This document shows, one piece after another, positions 17,133-24,336 of a stretch of DNA of 64,000 nucleotides. The notes beneath the pieces were generated by a model that saw nothing but the letters and a program-made list of their open reading frames with translations, did no database searches and had not been told where the DNA came from. The DNA is taken from NCBI GenBank assembly GCA_001263235.1, contig LGRD01000028.1, positions 62,001 through 126,000 of the forward strand, written 5' to 3'. The number at the start of each line of letters is the position of its first letter. Position 1 is the stretch's first letter. Source of the DNA: Methylibium sp. NZG (GTDB lineage: Bacteria > Pseudomonadota > Gammaproteobacteria > Burkholderiales > Burkholderiaceae_C). A program made the translations under genes and the position numbers.

Positions 17133-18176
17133 GTGGTGCAAAACATTATAGGGGCCAAACCCGGGCGCGGCGCCAAGGCTGCGGCGGGTCAGGCCCCAGG
17201 CGCGCCGGCGCCGGCTGTGCATTATGTCCGCATCGATGAGGGCTCGGAGGGCCAGCGGCTCGACAACTTCCTCGTCAAGTTGCTCAAGGGCGTGCCCAAG
17301 TCGCACGTGTACCGGGTGATCCGCTCGGGCGAAGTGCGCGTCAACAAGGGCCGCGCGGGCGCTGATACCAAGCTGGCTCTGGGCGACGAGGTGCGCGTGC
17401 CGCCGGTGCGCACCGCCACCACCGGCGCCGAAGCACGCGCAGACGCACCCCCCCGCGAGTTCCCGATCGTGTTCGAGGACGACCATCTGCTCGCCATCGC
17501 CAAGCCCGCTGGCGTGGCGGTGCACGGCGGCAGCGGCGTCAGCTTCGGCGTGATCGAGCAGTTGCGCCAGGCGCGGCCGCAGGCGCGCTTTCTCGAACTG
17601 GTGCACCGGCTCGACAAGGAAACCTCGGGCCTGCTGCTGATCGCCAAGAAGCGCGCGGCGCTGGTGGCGCTGCAGGACCAGTTGCGCCAGCGCAGCGGCG
17701 AGAAGGTGATGCACAAGACTTATGCCGCGCTGGTGACCGGTGCTTGGCCCGAGGCGCGCAAGGTCATCGACGTGGCGCTGCACAAGTTCCTCACCGCCGA
17801 AGGTGAACGCCGTGTGCGCACCGTGGACGACGAGCATGAAGACGGCAAGCGCTCGATCACGCTGGTGGGTGTAGTGCAGCGCTTCAAGGCGTTCACGCTG
17901 CTCGATGTGACCATCAAGACCGGCCGCACGCACCAGATTCGCGTTCATCTGGCGGGTGAGGGCCACCCGATCGTCGGCGACGACAAGTACGGCGACTTCG
18001 CCCTCAACAAATCGCTCGCGCGCGGCGACGCGGTGCCCGGCCAGCGTTTCGACCGCATGTTCCTGCACGCACGCCGCTTGCGGCTGCAGCACCCTGCCAC
18101 CGGCGAGGCGATGGAACTCGCCGCGCCGCTGCCGGCAGAATGCGAGGCCCTGCTGAAGAGTTTGAACGCACCGTGA
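17133..18176 (+). CDS. rluC: Ribosomal large subunit pseudouridine synthase RluC family
   Basis: Isomerises uridines in 23S rRNA (E. coli RluC targets 955, 2504 and 2580). An N-terminal S4 RNA-binding domain (RLDNFLVKLLKGVPKSHVYR, then GEVRVNKGR) is followed by the RluA-type catalytic domain with HRLDKETSGLLL, where the Asp is the nucleophile, and GRTHQIRVH. The divergent pairing with rne is typical of beta- and gammaproteobacteria. GTG 17133 is the first start and gives 347 residues with a roughly 28-residue extension before the S4 domain; a later start is possible. The stop overlaps the next gene's GTG. Confidence 0.92.
   Translation: MVQNIIGAKPGRGAKAAAGQAPGAPAPAVHYVRIDEGSEGQRLDNFLVKLLKGVPKSHVYRVIRSGEVRVNKGRAGADTKLALGDEVRVPPVRTATTGAEARADAPPREFPIVFEDDHLLAIAKPAGVAVHGGSGVSFGVIEQLRQARPQARFLELVHRLDKETSGLLLIAKKRAALVALQDQLRQRSGEKVMHKTYAALVTGAWPEARKVIDVALHKFLTAEGERRVRTVDDEHEDGKRSITLVGVVQRFKAFTLLDVTIKTGRTHQIRVHLAGEGHPIVGDDKYGDFALNKSLARGDAVPGQRFDRMFLHARRLRLQHPATGEAMELAAPLPAECEALLKSLNAP
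17145..17150 (-). promoter_or_regulatory. TATAAT -10 box, candidate rne promoter
   Basis: The minus strand reads a perfect TATAAT just inside the rluC 5' end. No good -35 hexamer is visible. Transcription from here would give an rne leader of about 660 bases and overlap the rluC start region. Confidence 0.35.
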
Positions 18177-18850
18177 CACGACCCGTCGCCACCCACCCCC
18201 GCCAGTTCGACCTGATCGCCTTCGATTGGGACGGTACGCTGTTCGACTCCACCGCGCTGATTGCGCGCTGCATCCAGGCCGCCTGCGCCGACGTGGGTGT
18301 GGCCGTGCCGAGCGCGAAGGACGCGAGCTACGTGATCGGCATGGGCCTGGCCGAAGCGCTGAAGCACGCCGCGCCCGACCTGCCGCGCGAGCGATACCGA
18401 GAGATGGCCGACCGCTACCGCCACCACTACTTCGCCAAACAGCACGAGGTGGTGCTGTTCGACGGCACGCTGGACATGCTGCGCGCGCTCAAACGCCGCA
18501 ACCATGTGCTCACCGTGGCCACCGGCAAGTCGCGCCGCGGGCTGGACGAAGCGCTCGGCAACTTCGACCTGAAGGGCGTGTTCGACGCCAGCCGCACCGC
18601 CGACGAGACCGCCTCCAAGCCCGACCCGATGATGCTGCTGGAGCTGATGGCCGAGTTCGGCGTGCAGCCGCAGCGCACGTTGATGATCGGCGACACCACG
18701 CACGACCTGCAGCTGGCGCTCAACGCGGGCGCTGCCAGCGTCGGTGTGAGCTACGGCGCGCACGACCCCGCTGCGTTCGATGCGTTCCCCACGTTGCACG
18801 TGGCGCATTCGGTGATCGATCTGGATGCTTGGTTGGCCAAACATGCCTGA
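18173..18850 (+). CDS. HAD-superfamily hydrolase (phosphoglycolate-phosphatase-like)
   Basis: Haloacid-dehalogenase-type phosphatase. Motif I is FDWDGTLFDST (nucleophile Asp), motif II is the TGKS stretch, motif III is SKPDP and motif IV is GDTTHDLQLALNAG. A helical cap lies between motifs I and II. The 225 residues match Gph-like enzymes, but the substrate cannot be read from sequence. GTG 18173 overlaps the rluC stop (GTGA), and the 3' end overlaps the Rieske gene by 8 bases, so rluC-HAD-Rieske form a coupled operon, an arrangement common in Burkholderiales. Confidence 0.88.
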   Translation: MTRPVATHPRQFDLIAFDWDGTLFDSTALIARCIQAACADVGVAVPSAKDASYVIGMGLAEALKHAAPDLPRERYREMADRYRHHYFAKQHEVVLFDGTLDMLRALKRRNHVLTVATGKSRRGLDEALGNFDLKGVFDASRTADETASKPDPMMLLELMAEFGVQPQRTLMIGDTTHDLQLALNAGAASVGVSYGAHDPAAFDAFPTLHVAHSVIDLDAWLAKHA

Positions 18851-19268
18851 GGCCAACACGCCTCCCCCTGGGAGTGCAGCGGCCGAGCCCGGTGACAGAC
18901 CGGGCGGCCTGCCGCTGTGCCCGTCGGCCGACCTGGCCGAGCGAGGCCTGGCCTTCACGTTCGATGTGTTGCACTACCGCGAGCCGGCGCGCGCCTTTGC
19001 GCTGCGCTTCGACGGCCAGGTCGTCGGCTACCTGAACCGCTGCGCCCACGTGCCGGCCGAGCTCGACTGGCAGCCCGGCGAGTTCCTCGACAGCAGCAAG
19101 GAGTACATCCTGTGCTCGATCCACGGCGCCGCTTACGAGCCGCGCAGCGGCCGCTGCGCCGGTGGCCCGTGCGGGCGCAGCGGCCTGACGGTGATCGACG
19201 TGGCGGAGCGCGACGGGCAGGTCTATTGGTATCCTTCCGCCGACACCCAACCCGCCTTCGCCGACTGA
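18843..19268 (+). CDS. Rieske [2Fe-2S] domain protein
   Basis: Small 141-residue ferredoxin-like protein. The Rieske cluster ligands are complete: C67-x-H69 (CAHVPAELDW) and C91-x2-H94 (CSIHGAAY). There is no oxygenase catalytic domain, so it is a stand-alone Rieske protein of the type often found behind rluC-HAD in Burkholderiales. The N-terminal 25 residues are Pro/Gly-rich and coincide with a CCCGGT/ACCGGG inverted repeat (18888-18904), possibly a decayed intergenic repeat absorbed into the gene. Partner and reaction are unknown. Confidence 0.9.
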   Translation: MPEANTPPPGSAAAEPGDRPGGLPLCPSADLAERGLAFTFDVLHYREPARAFALRFDGQVVGYLNRCAHVPAELDWQPGEFLDSSKEYILCSIHGAAYEPRSGRCAGGPCGRSGLTVIDVAERDGQVYWYPSADTQPAFAD

Positions 19269-19310
19269 CTGCCGCCACCCGCGGCGGCGGCGTCTCAGGC
19301 CGAAAGCCCC

Positions 19311-20279
19311 ATGACCACCCAAGACGAATCCCCCGAGGCCGCGCTCGCCTCCCGCAGCCCGTCGCTCAACCACGTGCTCGAACAGTTCGCGCGCGACTAC
19401 TTGAAGGACCGCCGCAGCGAACGCCGCTGGCGCTTGTTCTCGCGCGTGATGTGGTTGCTGCTGTTCCTGGCCTTGGCGGTGATGCTGATCACCTCGCGCG
19501 GGCGCGCCAGCACGCCGATCGGCCCGCACACCGCGCTGATCGAAGTGCGCGGCGAGATCGCCTCCGACGCCGAAGCCAGCGCCGCGAACCTGCTGCCCGG
19601 GCTGAAGCAGGCCTTCGAGGACGCCAGCGCGCAAGCGGTGGTGCTGCGCATCAACTCGCCCGGCGGCAGCCCCGTGCAGGCCGGCATCATCCACGACGAG
19701 ATCGTGCGGTTGAAGGCGCTGCACAAGAAGAAGGTCTATGCGGTGGTCGAAGAAGCCTGCGCGTCGGGCGCCTACTACATCGCCGTGGCAGCCGACGAGA
19801 TCTACGCCGACAAGGCCTCGATCGTCGGCTCCATCGGCGTGTTGATGAACGGCTTCGGCTTCGAGGGCCTGATGGAAAAGCTCGGCATCGAACGCCGCTT
19901 GCTCACGGCGGGCGAAAACAAGGGGATGGGCGACCCGTTCGGGCCGCTGTCGCCCAAGGACCGCGCCTACACACAGGCGATGCTCGACCAGATTCACCAG
20001 CAGTTCATCACCGTCGTCAAGGCGGGCCGCGGCGAGCGGCTCAAGCCGTCGCCCGACACCTTCAGCGGCCTGTACTGGAACGGCGAGCAGGCGGTGGCGC
20101 TCGGCCTCATCGACCAGCTCGGCAGCCTCGACTCGGTGGCGCGCAACGTGGTCAAGGCCGAGGAGATCGTCGACTACACGCCGAAGGAAAACGTCGCCGA
20201 ACGGCTGGCCAAGCGCTTCGGCGCGTCGATTGGCTCGGGCGCGGTGAAGGCGCTGAACGGCCTCGGCGCGCTGCGGTAG
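19311..20279 (+). CDS. sppA: Signal peptide peptidase SppA (36-kDa type)
   Basis: Membrane-anchored S49 serine protease that degrades cleaved signal peptides. An N-terminal transmembrane helix follows a basic segment (MWLLLFLALAVMLI, residues about 47-60). The single protease domain has nucleophile S152 (ACASGAYYIA) and general base K204 (GENKGMGDPFGP), a spacing of 52 residues that equals that of Bacillus SppA as I recall it. NSPGGSP and GSIGV are also present. The 322 residues match the short bacterial form. Confidence 0.92.
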   Translation: MTTQDESPEAALASRSPSLNHVLEQFARDYLKDRRSERRWRLFSRVMWLLLFLALAVMLITSRGRASTPIGPHTALIEVRGEIASDAEASAANLLPGLKQAFEDASAQAVVLRINSPGGSPVQAGIIHDEIVRLKALHKKKVYAVVEEACASGAYYIAVAADEIYADKASIVGSIGVLMNGFGFEGLMEKLGIERRLLTAGENKGMGDPFGPLSPKDRAYTQAMLDQIHQQFITVVKAGRGERLKPSPDTFSGLYWNGEQAVALGLIDQLGSLDSVARNVVKAEEIVDYTPKENVAERLAKRFGASIGSGAVKALNGLGALR

Positions 20280-20304
20280 ACATCAAATCAACAAGGAGAC
20301 AAAC

Positions 20305-21300
20305 ATGACCCGAGCCAATCACTTCACCCGCCGCGACGCGCTGCGCTTGGGCGCTGCAGGCGCCGCGTTCGGCTTGCTGCCGCAAGCCGCGCGCGCACAA
20401 GCCGCGTGGCCGAGCCGGGCGGTCCGCTTCGTCGTGCCGTTTGCGCCGGGCGGCAGCTCTGAGATCGTCGCGCGCAGCACCGCCGTCGAACTCGCCAAGC
20501 TGCTCGGCCAGAGCGTGTTCGTCGACAACAAGCCTGGTGCCGCCGGCAACCTGGCGATGGGTGAGGTGGCACGCGCCGAAGACCAGCACACGCTGATCCT
20601 CGGGCACATCGGCACGCTGGCCGTCAACCCGTTCATCTTCGACAAGCTGCCCTACGACCCGATGAAGGACTTTCGCCCCGTCTCGCTGCTGGCCAAGGTG
20701 CCCAGCCTGTACGTGGTGCGGCCCGACCTGCCGGTGAAGGACCTGAAGGAGCTGATCGCGCTGGCCAAATCCAAACCCGGTGCGCTGAACTACGGATCGG
20801 CCGGCAACGGCAGCGCCGGGCACCTGGCGTTCGAGTATCTGAAGATGGTGACCGGCACGTTCATCTTGCACGTGCCGTACCGCGGCACCGGCCCGCAGCT
20901 CACCGACCTGATGGGCGGCCGCCTGGAGGCCGCCGCGGTGGGCGCACCAGCCGTGCTGCAGTTCATCAAGGCCGGCAAGCTGCGCTGCATTGCCACCGGC
21001 ACGCCGCAGCGGCTGGCGCAGTTGCCCGACGTACCGACGGTGGCCGAACAAGGCTTCCCCGGCTTCGAGATGACGCAGTGGTACGGCATGCTCGCGCCGG
21101 CCACGCTGCCTCAGGCGAACATCGACAAGCTGGCGTTGGCGGCGGCGAAGGCCGTGAAGGAGCCGGCGTCCGTCAAGCTGCTGGAGACGGAAGCGGCGCT
21201 CGCCATCGGCAGCACGCCGGCCGAGTTCGCGGCGTTCATCGCGCAGGAGCAGCAGCGCTGGAAGCCGGTGATCGCGCGGGCAAAAATCAAACCGGACTGA
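20305..21300 (+). CDS. Tripartite tricarboxylate transporter (Bug) substrate-binding protein
   Basis: Periplasmic binding protein of the Bug/TctC family. The leader has a Tat-like twin arginine (FTRRDALRLG) and ends AARAQAAWP. Family signatures follow: FVVPFAPGGSSEIVAR, VDNKPGAAGNLA, LPYDPMKDF, NYGSAGNGSAGHLA and FEMTQWYG. No tctA/tctB membrane genes are nearby, as is usual for the many orphan Bug genes in Burkholderiales. AAGGAGA precedes the ATG. The ligand is unknown; the adjacent SDR and hydrolase suggest a shared catabolic role but do not prove one. Confidence 0.9.
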   Translation: MTRANHFTRRDALRLGAAGAAFGLLPQAARAQAAWPSRAVRFVVPFAPGGSSEIVARSTAVELAKLLGQSVFVDNKPGAAGNLAMGEVARAEDQHTLILGHIGTLAVNPFIFDKLPYDPMKDFRPVSLLAKVPSLYVVRPDLPVKDLKELIALAKSKPGALNYGSAGNGSAGHLAFEYLKMVTGTFILHVPYRGTGPQLTDLMGGRLEAAAVGAPAVLQFIKAGKLRCIATGTPQRLAQLPDVPTVAEQGFPGFEMTQWYGMLAPATLPQANIDKLALAAAKAVKEPASVKLLETEAALAIGSTPAEFAAFIAQEQQRWKPVIARAKIKPD

Positions 21301-21352
21301 CCTTGCGCCTTGCCGACGAACCGAATAACGAGCTGATTGCTTGGAGACGATG

Positions 21353-22141
21353 ATGCACCCGACCTCATCCCCCACCCCCGTCGCCGTCGTCACCGGCGGC
21401 GCGCGCGGCATCGGCCTGGCCGTGGCGCAGATGTTCCTGGCGCAAGGCCACCGCGTGGCCTTGCTCGACATCGACAGCGACACGCTCGCGCGCACCCACA
21501 CCGCACTCAACGACCCCGAGCGCGTGCTTGCGTTGCACACCGATGTGTCGAAGCCCGACCAGGTGGACGCCGCCGTGCAAGCCGTGGTCGACCGCTTCGG
21601 CCGCGTTGATGCGCTCGTCAACAACGCCGGCGTGGCGGTGTTCAAGCCCATCCTGAAGACGAGCTTCGAGGAGTGGCGCCATGTGATGAGCACCAACCTC
21701 GACGGCGCCTTCCTGTGCACGCAAGCCTTCGCACCGGTGATGCTGCGCACGGGCGGCGGTGCCATCGTCAACATCGCGTCCATCTCCGGCCTGCGCGCCA
21801 GCACCTTGCGCGTGGCCTACGGCACCAGCAAGGGCGCGCTGATCCACCTGACCAAGCAGCAGGCATGCGAGTTGGGCAACGCCGGCATCCGCGTCAACGC
21901 CATCGCGCCCGGGCCGGTGGAAACGGAGATGGCCAAGGCGGTGCACAGCACGTCGATCATCTCCGACTACTTCGACGCGATCCCGCTCAACCGCTACGGC
22001 ACACCGGCCGAGATTGCCAACGCCGTGGGCTTCTTGTGCAGCCCGGCCGCGAGCTACGTGAACGGGCAGGTGCTGGCGGTGGATGGTGGCTTCGACGCCA
22101 GCGGCGTGGGGTTGCCGACCCTGCGGCGCGAGGCGAAGTAG
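21353..22141 (+). CDS. SDR-family NAD(P)-dependent oxidoreductase
   Basis: Classical short-chain dehydrogenase. Cofactor motif TGGARGIG, NNAG at the expected place, catalytic S143 or S145 (IASISG) and Y156-x3-K160 (YGTSK), and the C-terminal VNGQVLAVDGG. The acidic residue at the end of beta-2 (LLDIDSD) suggests NAD rather than NADP. Two adjacent ATGs exist; 21353 has the better distance to GGAG and gives 262 residues. Located between the Bug gene and an alpha/beta hydrolase, all on the plus strand. Substrate unknown. Confidence 0.9.
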   Translation: MHPTSSPTPVAVVTGGARGIGLAVAQMFLAQGHRVALLDIDSDTLARTHTALNDPERVLALHTDVSKPDQVDAAVQAVVDRFGRVDALVNNAGVAVFKPILKTSFEEWRHVMSTNLDGAFLCTQAFAPVMLRTGGGAIVNIASISGLRASTLRVAYGTSKGALIHLTKQQACELGNAGIRVNAIAPGPVETEMAKAVHSTSIISDYFDAIPLNRYGTPAEIANAVGFLCSPAASYVNGQVLAVDGGFDASGVGLPTLRREAK

Positions 22142-22270
22142 AGCTTGCCCGCGGCGAGCGAGGGAAAGCCCCGGTCTGCATCTCGCCACCGAGCGCGCGC
22201 AGGGCTTGCGCGCGGGCTAGCATGCGCCGGAATGCACGCATGTCGCGTGCGACCACCGGAAGGAGACGAC

Positions 22271-23113
22271 ATGCAGATCCAGAAGACATCCGTCACCGTC
22301 AACGACGGCACCCGGCTCAACGTGCTGCAGGCCGGCAGCGGCGCCAGGACGCTGGTGCTGATCCCCGGCTGGTCGCAGACCGCCGAACAATTCAAGTTCC
22401 AGCTCGAAGGTCTGGCCGACAGGTACCGCGTGATCGCCGTCGACATGCGCGGCCATGGCGACTCCGACAAGCCCGCTCACGGCTACCGCATCCAGCGCCT
22501 GGCCAAGGACGTGCACGACGTGCTGGCCGCGCTCGATCTGAAGGACGTGACCATCCTCGGCCACTCGATGGGCTGCTCGGTGCTGTGGTGCCACCACGAC
22601 CTGTTCGGCCCGCAGCGCATCGCGCGCTACGTGTTCTGCGACCAGGCCTCCTTCCTGACCACCGACCCGGCCTGGACGCCGCAGCAGGTGGCCGACTACG
22701 GCCCCATCTTCACCCCCGACAGCGTGACCGCCACCGCCGCCGCCCTGGCCGGCCCCGACGGTGTGCCCACCACCGCCGGCTTCCTCAAGTCCATGGTGAC
22801 CGAGAAGATGCCTGCCGACCAACTGCAGTGGATCGTCGACCTGAACCTGAAGATGCCCCGCCGCGCCGCCGCCGAACTGCTCTACAACCACTGCCACCAG
22901 GACTGGCGCGACGTGCTGCCCCGCATCAAGACGCCCACGCTCTTCATCGGCGGCAAGTCCAGCCTGGTGCCGCATACCTGCGTGGCGTGGGAGGCTACGC
23001 AAGTGCCGGGGGCGAAGCTGTCGATCTTCAGCGAGAGCGAGTTGGGGTCGCACTTCATGTTTGTGGAAAACCCAGGGAAGTTCAACGCGGAGCTGGCGGC
23101 GTTCATGGGGTGA
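22271..23113 (+). CDS. Alpha/beta hydrolase
   Basis: Esterase/lipase- or peroxidase-like hydrolase of 280 residues. The nucleophile elbow is GHSMG with S99, the oxyanion region is LIPGWSQTAEQF, and GHGDSDKP follows the strand-4 motif RVIAVDMRGHG. The catalytic His is probably in SELGSHFMFVENP near the C-terminus. A strong AAGGAGA precedes the ATG. Last gene before the low-GC island. Substrate cannot be predicted. Confidence 0.88.
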   Translation: MQIQKTSVTVNDGTRLNVLQAGSGARTLVLIPGWSQTAEQFKFQLEGLADRYRVIAVDMRGHGDSDKPAHGYRIQRLAKDVHDVLAALDLKDVTILGHSMGCSVLWCHHDLFGPQRIARYVFCDQASFLTTDPAWTPQQVADYGPIFTPDSVTATAAALAGPDGVPTTAGFLKSMVTEKMPADQLQWIVDLNLKMPRRAAAELLYNHCHQDWRDVLPRIKTPTLFIGGKSSLVPHTCVAWEATQVPGAKLSIFSESELGSHFMFVENPGKFNAELAAFMG

Positions 23114-23481
23114 TTGCGCTCGCGTTGCGTCGAGGTTCTGCGACGCGGGGGGCAGGGGGCAGGTTTGCGAAGGCCGAGGCCATCGGGTGGGCGACTCCGC
23201 GAATGTCCTCCGGGCCGGAAAAGACTCGGCCCTCCCCCTTAATTTCGCTGCGTCACCCACCCGACGCCCTCGGCTTTTCACGGTGGTGTGACGTGCGTTG
23301 AAAGGGCCGGTGCGCCGCGGCACCATGCTCGCTCAGATCAGAATTTCTTGTCCAACAAGCTCAGCAGCTTGAGCGACGGTCCGCTGGGATGCTCGTCACC
23401 GATTTGCCGCGCCGCGGGTTGGGGGCGAGTGGTGATGGGATGTATGGCTCTCCCACTGGCAGCTCGGCGCGGGAGCGACAG
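23114..23481 (+). other. Gap between hydrolase and island gene
   Basis: Holds the left 102-bp repeat (23173-23274). The remaining 207 bases next to the HEPN gene show no independent gene, but on the minus strand the frame of the HEPN gene stays open for about 48 codons beyond its TAG stop, ending at a TGA near 23338 with a natural-looking tail (LKLLSLLDKKF). This may be a remnant or chance. Confidence 0.5.
23173..23274 (+). repeat. 102-bp island-flanking repeat, left copy
   Basis: About 92-93% identical by eye (about 7-8 mismatches) to the reverse complement of 26112-26213. Its own ends are a 19-bp imperfect inverted repeat (GCCGAGGCCATCGGGTGGG and CCCACCCGACGCCCTCGGC, 2 mismatches), so each copy can form a long hairpin. 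The core includes GTCCTCCGGGCCGGAAAAGA. Confidence 0.9.
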
Positions 23482-24336
23482 CTACGTCGGTGCGACCTTG
23501 GCCGCGATCCCTTGCTTTCGCCTGAGTACTACGGGTTTGACAAGTGCGTATGCACGCTGCGCAGAACCAGAATACGAATCCTCTCCCCTCCTCGAGAATA
23601 GCTGCCAGTAGCGCGAAAAATATTCCTTGTCCGCTGTCCAGTTGCCCACCAGAACGTCTTTGTCAATCCATCGATTGAGCACCTCATTGCTCAGATAGTG
23701 ATTGACCGCCCTCACAGCGTTGTGCGACAGCTTGATGAAGTCCAGCGCTTGTTGCTGCTTGACTCGAACGGTGTGGACCCTTCTCTCTCCACCCAGCGCA
23801 CGAATTGCTTTCAGACCGGCAAAGCCCCTTGAGTGCACAAAACAATGGCGGAGCTCACACAGCAATTCGAAATCATCGAGCGCCCTCTTAACCGAGGAGT
23901 TATCGGAGCATCCGAAGCCAGCAAATCGCCTAATCTCCCCCGCGATCTTCTTTGAGTCAGCCAAGCTTTCGTGCTCAAACGCGGACATAGTAGGTGCGTA
24001 GCCTGACGTAGAGTAGAAAGCAGGCGAACCGGCGGGAACATTGATTGCTTCGGTATGTAACACGCAAACTGGACAAACTCTTGAAAGATCGCTCAAGACC
24101 GTTCGAAAGTAAAACTCGGCACTGGAAACAACACCGAGAACGAGCAATCCTAAAACATCTGAATCATCTGCGTACTTTGTATCGATGATCTTCTTTACAA
24201 GAGTACCCGTCGCGACGAAGTAATCTGTAATCGGGTTTTCAGTTGTCCTTCGTGGTGATGGAACGAGCACCGAAGTGAAGTCGCAGGAAACTGTCTCCTC
24301 AGAGTGGTGCAGCGTCAGTGTTACATAGCTAGACAC
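23482..24336 (-). CDS. HEPN-motif protein (predicted RNase effector) of two-gene island
   Basis: I do not recognise a named family. The 284-residue product has the R-x4-H motif that defines HEPN RNases: R163-HCFV-H168 in the context LCELRHCFVHSRGFAG, preceded by an acidic helix (VKRALDDFELL), a common HEPN context. The N-terminal region contains a helical, hydrophobic segment (VLGLLVLGVVSSAEFYFR, residues 61-78) that could be the first HEPN helix. The GTG start at 24336 has a perfect GGAGGAG at 7 bases and lies within the 3' end of the ATPase gene, overlapping it by 8 bases; an upstream TTG (24354) is an alternative. AT-richer than its neighbours. RNA cleavage controlled by the ATPase is an inference. 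Confidence 0.75.
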   Translation of the reverse strand: MSSYVTLTLHHSEETVSCDFTSVLVPSPRRTTENPITDYFVATGTLVKKIIDTKYADDSDVLGLLVLGVVSSAEFYFRTVLSDLSRVCPVCVLHTEAINVPAGSPAFYSTSGYAPTMSAFEHESLADSKKIAGEIRRFAGFGCSDNSSVKRALDDFELLCELRHCFVHSRGFAGLKAIRALGGERRVHTVRVKQQQALDFIKLSHNAVRAVNHYLSNEVLNRWIDKDVLVGNWTADKEYFSRYWQLFSRRGEDSYSGSAQRAYALVKPVVLRRKQGIAAKVAPT

